Counted from the stretch's first letter, positions 1-6,700 are shown. The stretch is DNA of 8,481 nt from Candidatus Nanohalarchaeota archaeon (GCA_013153555.1 JAADEF010000024.1:1-8481); one strand, 5' to 3'. The notes: a model not told the origin generated them from the letters alone. Numbers and translations are program-made.

Positions 1-1
1 A

Positions 2-694
2 ACTGAAACAGATCTTGATGACCATCTTTTGCCATTCTTAGAGTCACTTGTTAAAATAACTGTTTTAGTTATTGTATTTTTACAAATACTTAGTACTTGG
101 AATGTTGAAATAACGCCTTTATTGGCATCTGCTGGTCTTGTAGGTATAGCTATTGCTTTAGCAGCTCAAGAAACTGTGAAGAATTTGTTTGGTGGAGTAA
201 GTATTTATGTTGATAAAAATTTGAAAATTGGCGACTGGATAATGTTGGATGGAAAAAAATTAAAAGTAATTGATTTAGGGGTAAGATCTACTAAATTTTT
301 GACATTAGATAATACTTTGATGATTGTTCCTAACAGCATATTAGCTTCCAGGCATATTGAGAATCTCTCTAATCCAGATATGCCTAAAAAGGTAAAAGTT
401 AATTTTGGAGTGGCTTATGGAAGCGATGTTAGCAAAGTTAAGAAAATAGTAGAAAAAGTAGTTAAATCACATCCGAAAGTTATTAAAGATTCGGTAGCTG
501 TGTGGTTTTTAGAAATGGGAGATTTTTCCTTAAATTTCATGGCAGTTGCAGAAGTTGAAAACTTAGATGATGTGTTCTCTGTTAAATGTGATTTGACCGA
601 GGCAATATATAATGAATTAAATAAACAAGGTATCGAAATACCATTCCCAACTCATACAGTATATTTAAAGAAAGATAAAGAAAATGGTAGTTAA
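2..694 (+). CDS. MscS-family mechanosensitive channel, 5' end cut off
   Basis: Small-conductance mechanosensitive channel of the cell membrane, which releases solutes under hypo-osmotic stress. The frame is open to the first base of the window, so the start lies upstream. A TTG at 29 is not taken as the start, because the codons before it (TETDLDDHL) already look like the conserved 'LDD' lead-in to the last membrane helices. Visible in order: a hydrophobic helix (KITVLVIVFLQIL); the glycine/alanine-rich pore helix (SAGLVGIAIALAAQ) leading into NLFGG; the beta-domain with KIGDWI; the VPNS motif at the end of that domain; then the alpha/beta cytoplasmic domain ending in GIEIPFPTHTVYL, the usual MscS ending. 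About 230 codons are visible; N-terminal membrane helices are missing. The gene is followed after 52 bp by the nucleotidyltransferase-like gene, which has its own TATA-like box. Family assignment is firm; the ion or solute preference cannot be read. Confidence 0.9.
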   Translation, partial: TETDLDDHLLPFLESLVKITVLVIVFLQILSTWNVEITPLLASAGLVGIAIALAAQETVKNLFGGVSIYVDKNLKIGDWIMLDGKKLKVIDLGVRSTKFLTLDNTLMIVPNSILASRHIENLSNPDMPKKVKVNFGVAYGSDVSKVKKIVEKVVKSHPKVIKDSVAVWFLEMGDFSLNFMAVAEVENLDDVFSVKCDLTEAIYNELNKQGIEIPFPTHTVYLKKDKENGS

Positions 695-707
695 AAATAT
701 ATAAAAG
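695..707 (+). promoter_or_regulatory. TATA-box promoter of the nucleotidyltransferase-like gene
   Basis: AAATATATAAAAG lies immediately after the MscS stop codon. Its centre near 700 predicts transcription starting near 726, about 20 nt before the ATG at 747 and upstream of GGTG at 736-739. Placement is by spacing only; the AT-rich background makes chance matches easy. Confidence 0.4.
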
Positions 708-746
708 ATGTAAAAATAAAAAAATAAATTTATTAGGTGTGTATGG

Positions 747-1982
747 ATGGTAGAGAGGGAGAATTCTAAATCAAATTTACCTCCTGCAGAAGGAAAAGAT
801 TTAGAGGATGCGAGAAAAAAGTTAGAAGAAAAAGAAGCAGAGGAAATGAAAAATAAAGATGAGGCTTTTAAGGAAAGAGTAAACGTAGTTGAAAGATTTG
901 CTATGGAATTGGTTAAAAAGTTTAAGAAATCTGTTAAAAGCGTTGTTCTTTATGGTTCAACCACTACGGGTAAATTTCACGAAAAAAGCGATATAGATGT
1001 TTTTATTATTATTGATGATACTGAATTTCCTCAAGAACCTTCTCCAGGTTTGAAAGACAGTATTTGGAGAGATTTGTTAGATATTGCTTCAAAAGTTGAT
1101 AAAAGAATAACTGTCCAAAGTTATATGTTTTTAACAGAATTCTGGGAAAATGTGAGGATGGTTGAGCCAGTTGTGTTAGCAATTTTGCGTAATGGTTTGG
1201 CTGTTTATGATGTGGGCGTGTTTATGCCTGCTAAAAGAATGCTGGAGAGAGGTTTAATATCTTTAACTAGGGAAGCTATAGATAAAAAAATAACTGCAGC
1301 ACCTGAATTTGTTAAAATGGCATATGGGAAGTTAAAGTCTCCAGGACATTATATTGAACAAGCAATGGCTTATGCAGGTAATGCAGCATTAATGAGTTTT
1401 GGAGAATACCCTACAAATAAAGAATTAGTTCCTGAGATGTTGGAAAAGGTATTTGCTAAAAAAGGTTTGTTGGAGATGAGATATGTAAAGATGGCAAGGG
1501 ATATTCATTTATTTGCAAAAGAAATGGAGCATATAGGGGATAAAGAAGCAGCTGAGAGAGCAGGAGAAATCGGAAAGCATGTTATTATGGCTGATGAGTT
1601 TGTTCAAAGAATGGATAAGCTTATAAAAGAGTTAGGAAAGCGAGATAAAGGAGCAAATCTTATGGAGAATTATAAAACGCTTTTAAAAGCTAATGTTATG
1701 GCTTTGAAGTTATTGAATATTATGCCTCCTGAAAGATTGGAAGATTTACCTAAGGAAATGAATAAGGCATTTCCTAAACTAGCAATGCTTCATAACGAAG
1801 TGTTTGATAAGCTTACTGATTTGTTAATGAAAATAAAAGAGGGTAAAGAGGCAGAGATTGACGAAGAAGAGATAAAAAGAATTGAGAAAAGATTGCAAGA
1901 ATACTTGGAGAAGTTAAGGGAAGAATTAAAAGATTTAAAGAAGAAAGGTAAGATAAAGGAAGATATACCTAAATTTATATAA
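747..1982 (+). CDS. Nucleotidyltransferase-fold (MNT-like) protein with helical HEPN-like region and C-terminal coiled coil
   Basis: A 411-residue cytoplasmic protein with no signal peptide or membrane helix. Residues 15-45 are a charged helix. Residues 46-155 carry the Pol-beta nucleotidyltransferase signature: LYGS at 68-71, G75, then SDIDVFII from 81, giving two candidate metal-binding aspartates, D82 and D84. The strand where a third carboxylate is usual reads ITVQ (121-124) and has no acidic residue, so catalysis is uncertain. Residues about 185-300 are helical and resemble a HEPN domain (HYIEQAMAYAGNAALMSFGE, then a second helix pair), without a clean RxxxxH ribonuclease motif. Residues 365-402 form a Lys/Glu coiled coil. 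The start at 747 is chosen for GGTG at 736-739; the ATG at 743 is out of frame. MNT and HEPN domains are often paired as separate antitoxin and toxin genes; here they would be one chain. Substrate unknown. Confidence 0.75.
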   Translation: MVERENSKSNLPPAEGKDLEDARKKLEEKEAEEMKNKDEAFKERVNVVERFAMELVKKFKKSVKSVVLYGSTTTGKFHEKSDIDVFIIIDDTEFPQEPSPGLKDSIWRDLLDIASKVDKRITVQSYMFLTEFWENVRMVEPVVLAILRNGLAVYDVGVFMPAKRMLERGLISLTREAIDKKITAAPEFVKMAYGKLKSPGHYIEQAMAYAGNAALMSFGEYPTNKELVPEMLEKVFAKKGLLEMRYVKMARDIHLFAKEMEHIGDKEAAERAGEIGKHVIMADEFVQRMDKLIKELGKRDKGANLMENYKTLLKANVMALKLLNIMPPERLEDLPKEMNKAFPKLAMLHNEVFDKLTDLLMKIKEGKEAEIDEEEIKRIEKRLQEYLEKLREELKDLKKKGKIKEDIPKFI

Positions 1983-1990
1983 ATGATGGC

Positions 1991-2009
1991 GTTTTTATGT
2001 TATTTTTTT
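1991..2009 (+). terminator. Possible U-tract terminator after the nucleotidyltransferase-like gene
   Basis: Two T-runs (T5 at 1992-1996 and T7 at 2003-2009) follow the stop codon at 1982. Archaeal RNA polymerase can terminate at such U-tracts without a hairpin. The second run overlaps the presumed promoter of the next gene, so the same bases could serve both purposes. Confidence 0.3.
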
Positions 2010-2036
2010 AAAATTAATCTTTAATTTTAAATATTA
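2003..2036 (+). promoter_or_regulatory. Candidate promoter region of the uL16/eS8 unit
   Basis: Two TATA-like stretches are present. TTTTTTTAAAATTAA (2003-2017) would start transcription near 2036 and leave a leader of about 20 nt containing the GGTG site. TTTTAAATATTA (2025-2036) would start it near 2056 and make the message nearly leaderless. I favour the first, because the second would exclude the ribosome-binding site. Confidence 0.4.
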
Positions 2037-2050
2037 TTGATTATGTGAGT

Positions 2051-2054
2051 GGTG
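2051..2054 (+). promoter_or_regulatory. GGTG ribosome-binding site that sets the uL16 start
   Basis: GGTG followed by TTT and the ATG at 2058 has the same geometry as GGTGAT plus three bases before the eS8 ATG. It marks 2058 as the start and shows that the in-frame GTGs at 2049 and 2052 are part of the ribosome-binding site, not the initiation codon. Confidence 0.6.
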
Positions 2055-2057
2055 TTT

Positions 2058-2576
2058 ATGGGTTTGAGACCTGCAAGAGTTTATAGACGATGGAAAAGAC
2101 CATATACTCGAACAGCGGTAAGAGTTCATAGAAAGGCATATATTAAAGGAGTTCCTGGTATTAAATTAGTGATTTTTGAAGTAGGTAATAAGTCTGCTAG
2201 TTTTTCTAAAACTTTGAAATTAGTTACAGAAGAAAAAATACAAATCAGGCATAATGCTTTGGAAGCAGGAAGAGTTGCAGCAGTTAACTATCTGAAAAAG
2301 AAAATGGATGATAAAAGCTTCTTTTTAAGAGTTAATGTTTACCCTCACCATGTTTTGAGAGAACATGCACAAGCAGCAGTTGCACAGGCAGACAGATTTT
2401 ATCAAGGTATGAGTCATCCTTTTGGTAAGCCTAAGGCAAGAGCAGCCAGAGTTGCAGAGGGTAAAGCTATTTACATTATAAAGGTAAATGAAGATAAATT
2501 AGAACATGCTAAAACTGCATTGAAAAGAGCATCTATGAAACTTCCTAAGGGGTCTTATAAAATTGTTGTAGAATAA
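2058..2576 (+). CDS. rpl10e: Large-subunit ribosomal protein uL16 (archaeal L10e)
   Basis: Component of the large ribosomal subunit near the central protuberance, where it contacts 23S and 5S rRNA and supports tRNA positioning; the archaeal/eukaryotic L10e form of bacterial L16. With the ATG at 2058 the protein is 172 residues and begins MGLRPARVYR, the expected L10e N-terminus. Other family landmarks are KAYIKGVPGIKLVIFEVGN (27-44), RVNVYPHHVLREH (91-103) and ADRFYQGMSHPFGKPKARAA (111-130), the strongly conserved loop region of the family. It is rich in Lys and Arg, as expected for an rRNA-binding protein. Its stop is followed 11 bp later by the eS8 start, so the two genes are probably co-transcribed. 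Length is normal and nothing is missing. Confidence 0.97.
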   Translation: MGLRPARVYRRWKRPYTRTAVRVHRKAYIKGVPGIKLVIFEVGNKSASFSKTLKLVTEEKIQIRHNALEAGRVAAVNYLKKKMDDKSFFLRVNVYPHHVLREHAQAAVAQADRFYQGMSHPFGKPKARAARVAEGKAIYIIKVNEDKLEHAKTALKRASMKLPKGSYKIVVE

Positions 2577-2587
2577 ATGGTGATTTT

Positions 2588-2968
2588 ATGGCTGTGTGGC
2601 ATAGTAGATCTTTGAAGAAAAAAACAGGAGGAAGCATTAGCCGTCACAGAAAGCATAAAAAATATGAAAAAGGAAGTAATCCTACTTATACAAAAGTAGC
2701 GGAGAAAGAAAAGAGAAAGGCGGTTAGGGTTAGAGGCGGTAATACTAAATTAAGATTAGTAAAAGCAGTTTATGCTAATGTGACTGATAAAACTGGAAAA
2801 ATAAAAAAAGTTAAGATTTTAGAAGTAGTAGAAAATAAAGCAAATGTGCACTTTGTAAGAGAAAACATTATTACTAAGGGTGCAGTAATAAAGACCGAAA
2901 TTGGAAAGGCTAAAGTTGTTAATAGACCAGGACAAGAAGGTGTGATTAACGCAGTTTTATTAGAATAG
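2588..2968 (+). CDS. rps8e: Small-subunit ribosomal protein eS8
   Basis: Protein of the archaeal/eukaryotic small subunit (S8e), 126 residues and close to the usual archaeal length. Landmarks are the N-terminal MAVWHSRSLKKKTGG, a basic tail-like segment (SRHRKHKKYEKG, 18-29), RVRGGNTKLRL (47-57), and the very conserved C-terminal stretch covering VVENKAN (80-86), NIITKGAVIKTEIGKAKV (93-110) and NRPGQEGVINAVLLE (112-126). GGTGAT at 2579-2584 lies three bases before the ATG and confirms the start. It follows the uL16 gene by 11 bp in the same transcript and is convergent with the minus-strand block, whose last stop is 31 bp away. Assignment is secure. Confidence 0.97.
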   Translation: MAVWHSRSLKKKTGGSISRHRKHKKYEKGSNPTYTKVAEKEKRKAVRVRGGNTKLRLVKAVYANVTDKTGKIKKVKILEVVENKANVHFVRENIITKGAVIKTEIGKAKVVNRPGQEGVINAVLLE

Positions 2969-2980
2969 TTGTTAGTACGA

Positions 2981-3009
2981 ATTAATTTTTACTTATTCTT
3001 TATGTTTTA
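2981..3009 (+). terminator. Possible U-rich terminator of the uL16/eS8 unit
   Basis: The convergent spacer and the first bases beyond it are T-rich on the plus strand (T5 at 2986-2990, then TTATTCTTTATG and TTTT). This would give a U-rich transcript end for eS8. No GC hairpin precedes it. The minus strand here is A-rich, so it offers no matching terminator for the opposite block. Confidence 0.35.
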
Positions 3010-3293
3010 AACAAACCTCTTAATAAAGTATAAGTTCCTTTGATAATCAGGAGTATCATTACATAAGAAAAAAATGTTGTTAGTATGTTGCTTCCTCTAA
3101 TCAAAACAGCTATACCTGCTAATAAATCTATTGTCCCCATCCAATCAAAAAAATACCCTGAGCTTATACTTCCCAGCAAAGAAAGAACCCCTTTAATTAA
3201 ATGAAACCAAAGCAGACCTATGAGCAGAATCGATGAAACGGATTTATCATAAAAATAAAGCAAACCAGTGATTATATCGAGTATGCTTAACAT
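3000..3293 (-). CDS. Small four-helix membrane protein with an internal two-helix duplication
   Basis: An unrecognised integral membrane protein of 97 residues from the ATG at 3293 (103 from the GTG at 3311, which abuts the IleRS stop). I prefer the ATG because AGTGGTG lies directly before it and the sequence then begins MLSILDII, but the longer form is possible. There are four hydrophobic segments, roughly residues 3-14, 21-43, 51-66 and 73-87 in ATG numbering. The halves look alike: DIITGLL near the first helix matches DLLAGIA near the third, and LIKGVLSLLGS after the second matches IIKGTYTLLRG after the fourth, at an offset of about 50 residues. This suggests a duplicated hairpin. The gene starts at or just past the IleRS stop codon, so it is translationally coupled and in the same operon; that placement gives no clear function. 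No enzyme motif or signal sequence is visible. Confidence 0.75.
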   Translation of the reverse strand: MLSILDIITGLLYFYDKSVSSILLIGLLWFHLIKGVLSLLGSISSGYFFDWMGTIDLLAGIAVLIRGSNILTTFFSYVMILLIIKGTYTLLRGLFKT

Positions 3294-3311
3294 CACCACT
3301 ACATTAACCAC

Positions 3312-6164
3312 TTAAAACACCTTAAAGGATGTGCTTAAATCTTTATAAGAAACTTTGTCATCTGGCTCTTCTATTTGATCAGAAAGAGAAATAGACGAAT
3401 TAGTTTCTTTTTCTAGTGTATTTAAATATTTTACGATTACTGGATGTTTTTGTATTTCTAACTTTGCTTTTTCTTCTATTTTCTTTCCTTTTTTCTTTCG
3501 GATCATTTGAATGTGTCTTATAAGCTCTCTTATAAATCTTTCCTCTTTTAGTTCTTCTGTCTCTTCAAAGTCAATACAAACATTATTACCACACTTACCA
3601 ACTCTTTCAAAAACTATTTGTTTAGTATTGAATATTCTTTTAAGAAGTTCTTCATTCTCTTTTGCTATTTTAATAAGTTGCTTGTCTTTTATTAACCACC
3701 CTACTTTTAGCACAGGATATCTTTGTTTAACTTTGTTTTCTTGTCTTAATCTTGCAGCTTCTTCTACTGCCTGGTCTAATGATTCAATGAAGCGAATTGA
3801 CGATTCGTCATATAATGCAGGATTATGGGTAGGTAAGAGCTCTGCATGAACACTTTCCTCGTTTCCTTTATAAATATATTCTGTTAGATGAGGAATAAAA
3901 GGTGCGAAAAGCTTATTTAATGTATTAAATACATATTGAAGCGTTGCTTGTGCATATGTTTTATCATCTCCTTCATAATTAATTGCTACTCTATCTCTTA
4001 TCATTTTTATGTATCCTCTTGAAAATTGATGCAAACTATAATCTATTAATTTATTGGCTAATTTATGAAGCTCTTCAAATTCTTTAAAGTGAATGATTTC
4101 TTGAAGTTCTGACATGATCCACTTATCTTCAACTTTGAATTTATTAAAATGCTTTTCAATATATCTTTCCAAAGGCTCATCTGTTTGAATATTTGCATAG
4201 GCTTGTACGAATTGGTATATGTTCCAGTATGTTTGCAAAAAGCGGTGAATCTTTTCTAATTCTTGCCAATTGAAATAGAAGTTATTCCAAGGTGGAGAAG
4301 TTAGCAGATACAGACGTAACGCATCTCTTCCGTATTTTTCTATGGCTTCTTCAGGAGTAATTACATTTCCTATGCTTTTACTCATTTTTACGCCTTTAGC
4401 ATCAAGCACCAAACCATGGAATATTATGCGTTCAAAAGGTCTGCGATCAAAAGTTATTACGGATGTGATAAGTTGTGAATTCCACCAACCTCTTATTTGG
4501 TCTGCTCCTTCTATTTGTAACTTGCTTGGCCATAGTTTTTCAAATAAATCTTTTCTTTCTGGATAACCTAATGATGCCCAAGAAGCCACACCAGAATCAA
4601 ACCATACATCTAAAACATCAGGTATGCGCTTCATATCACTACCGCATTTTTCACATTTGATGGTGATCTCATCAATATAGGGTCGGTGTATATCTTTTAT
4701 TTCTTTAATACCTGCTCTATCTTTTAATTCTCTTAAAGAACCAATTACTTCTATGTTACCACATTTTTCACATTCCCATATTGGAAGAGGTATTCCCCAA
4801 TAACGTTGCCTAGAAATAGGCCAGTCTTCTAAATTCTCTAACCATGCTTTAAATCTTTTCTTTGCCCAATCAGGATGCCAATCCACTTCTTCGTTTTCTT
4901 TTAAGAGTTTATCTTTAATTGAGCTAATCTTAAAAAACCATTGAGGTACGGCCATTAAAAGCAGAGGAGTTGAGCATCTCCAACATTTAGGATAATCGTG
5001 TTCAACAACTTCTTCTTTTATTAAAGCATTTTTATCTTTTAGCCATTCTATGATTAAAGGATTTGCATCATATGCAAATTTTCCTTTGAGCTCATCACCC
5101 ATCTCTTCTTTATAAGTGCCATCTAAGTTGAGTGGAGCAATAATTTCTATTTTGTAAGGTAAGGCGGCTTTGTAATCTTCTCTACCATGTCCTGGTGCAA
5201 CATGCACTAATCCCGTTCCTTCATCTAAATTTACATACATTGCATTGGTGATAATTTTATGACCTTTTTTTACCTCTTTTAATTTTGGTATTTTGTCTAA
5301 AAGCGGGTGTTCATATGCTATACCTTCTAATTCTTTACCTAATAAAGTATCTATTATCTCATAGTTTTTGATATTAAATCTTTTCATAAGCTTTTGAACA
5401 AGATCTTTGGCAATAATCCACACTTCGTTTGAAGATATTTTTACTTTGGCATATTCATAATTAGGATGGACCATTATGGCTGTGTTTGCAGGTAGAGTCC
5501 AAGGCGTGGTTGTCCATATTACGAAGTATTCATTCTCAGCATCTTTTCTTTTGAATTTAACATATATAGAAGGATCTTTTTTCTTCATATATTCTATTTC
5601 GTTATATGCGACAGCTGTTTCACATCGCGGGCAAACATGAACAGGATAAGATCCTTTGTAAAGAAGTCCTTTAGAGTATGCTACTTTAAATGTATGCCAA
5701 GCACCTTCCATGTATTCGTTGGAAAGAGTAAGATAAGGATGATCAAAATCCATCCATACTCCTAAGTTTTCAAACTGCTCATTCATCACATCTATGTAGC
5801 GAGTTGCAAAATCTCTACATTTTTGAATGAATTTTTCAACGCCGTGCTTCTCAATATCTTTTTTGCTTTTAAATCCTAATTCTTTTTCTACTTTCACTTC
5901 AATAGGAGTGCCATGCGTGTCATATCCTGGCTGATCCCAAACATCGTTTCCACGCATTCGTATGAATCTTATGTATACATCTTTTAGAATTTTATTCCAA
6001 GCCGTACCCATATGAATAAAACCGGTTGCATATGGTGGACCATCAAGAAAAAAGAATTTAGGATATTTTTGGAATTTAGCTTTTATTTTAAGTCTTGTGT
6101 GATTTTCTTTCCATTTTTTTCTTACGGATTCTTCAACTTCTTTGAAATCATATTTTTCAAACAT
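3312..6164 (-). CDS. ileS: Isoleucyl-tRNA synthetase (class I, archaeal/eukaryotic HxGT type)
   Basis: Charges tRNA-Ile with isoleucine using ATP and hydrolyses mischarged Val-tRNA-Ile. Order of landmarks in 950 residues: PPYATG (43-48) with the HIGH-equivalent HMGT at 51-54; CPRC at 178-181; the CP1 editing domain with WTTTPWTLPANTA (217-229) and GTGLVHVAPGHGREDY (316-331), in which D330 is the expected editing aspartate; CWRC at 394-397; SRQRYWGIPLP (451-461); zinc-type pairs C464/C467 and C504/C507; KMSKS at 593-597; then the helical anticodon-binding domain with the conserved IRELIRHIQMIRKK near the end. The protein stops about 70 residues after that, so it is roughly 100 residues shorter than many archaeal homologues. 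The start at 6164 has no Shine-Dalgarno sequence and sits 26 nt from a TATA-like box, suggesting a leaderless message. It lies between the zinc-ribbon gene (29 bp upstream) and the four-helix membrane protein. Confidence 0.96.
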   Translation of the reverse strand: MFEKYDFKEVEESVRKKWKENHTRLKIKAKFQKYPKFFFLDGPPYATGFIHMGTAWNKILKDVYIRFIRMRGNDVWDQPGYDTHGTPIEVKVEKELGFKSKKDIEKHGVEKFIQKCRDFATRYIDVMNEQFENLGVWMDFDHPYLTLSNEYMEGAWHTFKVAYSKGLLYKGSYPVHVCPRCETAVAYNEIEYMKKKDPSIYVKFKRKDAENEYFVIWTTTPWTLPANTAIMVHPNYEYAKVKISSNEVWIIAKDLVQKLMKRFNIKNYEIIDTLLGKELEGIAYEHPLLDKIPKLKEVKKGHKIITNAMYVNLDEGTGLVHVAPGHGREDYKAALPYKIEIIAPLNLDGTYKEEMGDELKGKFAYDANPLIIEWLKDKNALIKEEVVEHDYPKCWRCSTPLLLMAVPQWFFKISSIKDKLLKENEEVDWHPDWAKKRFKAWLENLEDWPISRQRYWGIPLPIWECEKCGNIEVIGSLRELKDRAGIKEIKDIHRPYIDEITIKCEKCGSDMKRIPDVLDVWFDSGVASWASLGYPERKDLFEKLWPSKLQIEGADQIRGWWNSQLITSVITFDRRPFERIIFHGLVLDAKGVKMSKSIGNVITPEEAIEKYGRDALRLYLLTSPPWNNFYFNWQELEKIHRFLQTYWNIYQFVQAYANIQTDEPLERYIEKHFNKFKVEDKWIMSELQEIIHFKEFEELHKLANKLIDYSLHQFSRGYIKMIRDRVAINYEGDDKTYAQATLQYVFNTLNKLFAPFIPHLTEYIYKGNEESVHAELLPTHNPALYDESSIRFIESLDQAVEEAARLRQENKVKQRYPVLKVGWLIKDKQLIKIAKENEELLKRIFNTKQIVFERVGKCGNNVCIDFEETEELKEERFIRELIRHIQMIRKKKGKKIEEKAKLEIQKHPVIVKYLNTLEKETNSSISLSDQIEEPDDKVSYKDLSTSFKVF

Positions 6165-6183
6165 AGCAATAAAATTATTATTA

Positions 6184-6193
6184 AAGTTTTAAA
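6184..6193 (-). promoter_or_regulatory. TATA-like box positioned for leaderless ileS transcription
   Basis: On the minus strand AATTTAAAAC lies just after the zinc-ribbon stop codon. Its centre, near 6189, is about 26 nt from the A of the ileS ATG at 6164, the archaeal TATA-to-start distance. The bases between it and the ATG contain no GGTG or GGAG. This fits an ileS promoter that starts transcription on the initiation codon. Confidence 0.45.
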
Positions 6194-6568
6194 TTACTTT
6201 TTTCTTTTTACCAAACCGATGAAATATGTGGAAATCATGTAAATTGCTAAATTTTTCAATCTGTAAGCGGGCATACGGGATATGCTTTGTTTTTTAAAAT
6301 AAGGATCTATAAACAAGTCAAATAAAATAATGTATACTGCGTTTATTTTAAGCAGTATTTTAAGGATGTGAAGATCTTGTGCATAAGGAAGTAAATGTAT
6401 AATAACTAATAAAGTAAATGAAGCAATAGAATAATACTTCCAGAATTTTTTAATTGCAAGGCTTTTTTTTGCTTTATCTAAAGAAGTGTTGCAGTGTACA
6501 CAACTATTGTGGTGAGATGGTGTGGGAAGAGAGCATCTGCTACATAAAATCATGGTGTTTTCTGACAT
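6194..6568 (-). CDS. Zinc-ribbon membrane protein, uncharacterised
   Basis: A 124-residue protein I do not recognise as a named family. The N-terminus carries a four-cysteine zinc ribbon: C9-x2-C12, ten residues, then C23-x2-C26. A short basic linker (33-45) follows, then two clear hydrophobic segments at about 46-62 and 68-87, and a weaker third at about 106-120, ending in the basic tail KRKK. The ribbon probably faces the cytoplasm, by the positive-inside rule applied to the linker. This architecture (N-terminal zinc ribbon plus a few helices) is common among uncharacterised archaeal membrane proteins. The start is supported by GGGGGAT five bases upstream (6574-6580 on this strand); the internal ATG at residue 6 is less favoured. 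It is the first gene of the minus block, 29 bp before ileS, and divergent from the secE operon. Function unknown. Confidence 0.7.
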   Translation of the reverse strand: MSENTMILCSRCSLPTPSHHNSCVHCNTSLDKAKKSLAIKKFWKYYSIASFTLLVIIHLLPYAQDLHILKILLKINAVYIILFDLFIDPYFKKQSISRMPAYRLKNLAIYMISTYFIGLVKRKK

Positions 6569-6592
6569 GTTTTATCCCCCTTAAAAAGAGCA

Positions 6593-6604
6593 GTAATATT
6601 TATG
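6593..6604 (-). promoter_or_regulatory. TATA-like box of the zinc-ribbon gene
   Basis: On the minus strand CATAAATATTAC is centred about 31 nt before the ATG at 6568. It would give a leader only a few bases long. That start would fall close to, or within, the GGGGGAT ribosome-binding site at 6574-6580, so the exact start is uncertain. Confidence 0.35.
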
Positions 6605-6614
6605 GCTTTCAGAG

Positions 6615-6624
6615 TATAAAAAGG
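6615..6624 (+). promoter_or_regulatory. TATA-like box upstream of the G-rich island
   Basis: TATAAAAAGG is centred about 25 nt before 6644, where both an ATG-ATG pair and a C-box-like RTGATGA begin. The spacing suits transcription starting at about 6641-6644, separate from the secE promoter further downstream. Confidence 0.4.
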
Positions 6625-6640
6625 TTTATGTTGATATAGT

Positions 6641-6700
6641 GATATGATGAGGGTGGTGCAGGGCTTGCTGAGCATGTTGTGTGTGATGAAAAGGAGATAA
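6641..6700 (+). other. G-rich island: possible C/D-box-like RNA or 18-codon leaderless ORF
   Basis: This short stretch is visibly richer in G than its AT-rich surroundings, often a sign of structured RNA. Reading it as a C/D RNA gives a C box ATGATGA at 6644-6650, a D'-like CTGA at 6668-6671, and a C'-like GTGATGA at 6683-6689. The intervals are 17 nt for the guide and 11 nt from D' to C', plausible for archaeal sRNAs. No CTGA follows at the expected 10-13 nt for a final D box, which counts against it. The same bases encode an ORF from ATG at 6644 to TAA at 6698-6700 (MMRVVQGLLSMLCVMKRR), whose GC-rich codons differ from the neighbours. It could also be no more than leader sequence or promoter-flanking DNA. 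Confidence 0.3.

Noticed and set aside
29..31. TTG as the start of the MscS gene
   Set aside because: The frame is open to the window edge and the upstream codons fit the conserved sequence before the MscS pore helices, so the gene is simply cut.
2049..2057. GTG start adding three residues to uL16
   Set aside because: These bases form the GTGGTG ribosome-binding site, and the family N-terminus begins at the ATG at 2058.
3511..3849. Plus-strand ORF of 112 codons inside the ileS region
   Set aside because: It is antisense to the conserved C-terminal part of IleRS, is Ser/Leu-rich as expected from the complement of Lys/Glu codons, and has no ribosome-binding site.
4342..4660. Two overlapping plus-strand ORFs
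   Set aside because: Both lie antisense to the KMSKS-containing core of IleRS and show no family motif.
6012..6242. Plus-strand ORF rich in Phe and Ile
   Set aside because: Antisense to the HMGT region of IleRS and the end of the zinc-ribbon gene; its composition comes from AT-rich complementary sequence.
6454..6639. Plus-strand ORF of 61 codons with several cysteines
   Set aside because: It is the antisense of the zinc-ribbon gene, whose paired CxxC motifs and ribosome-binding site make the minus strand the coding one.
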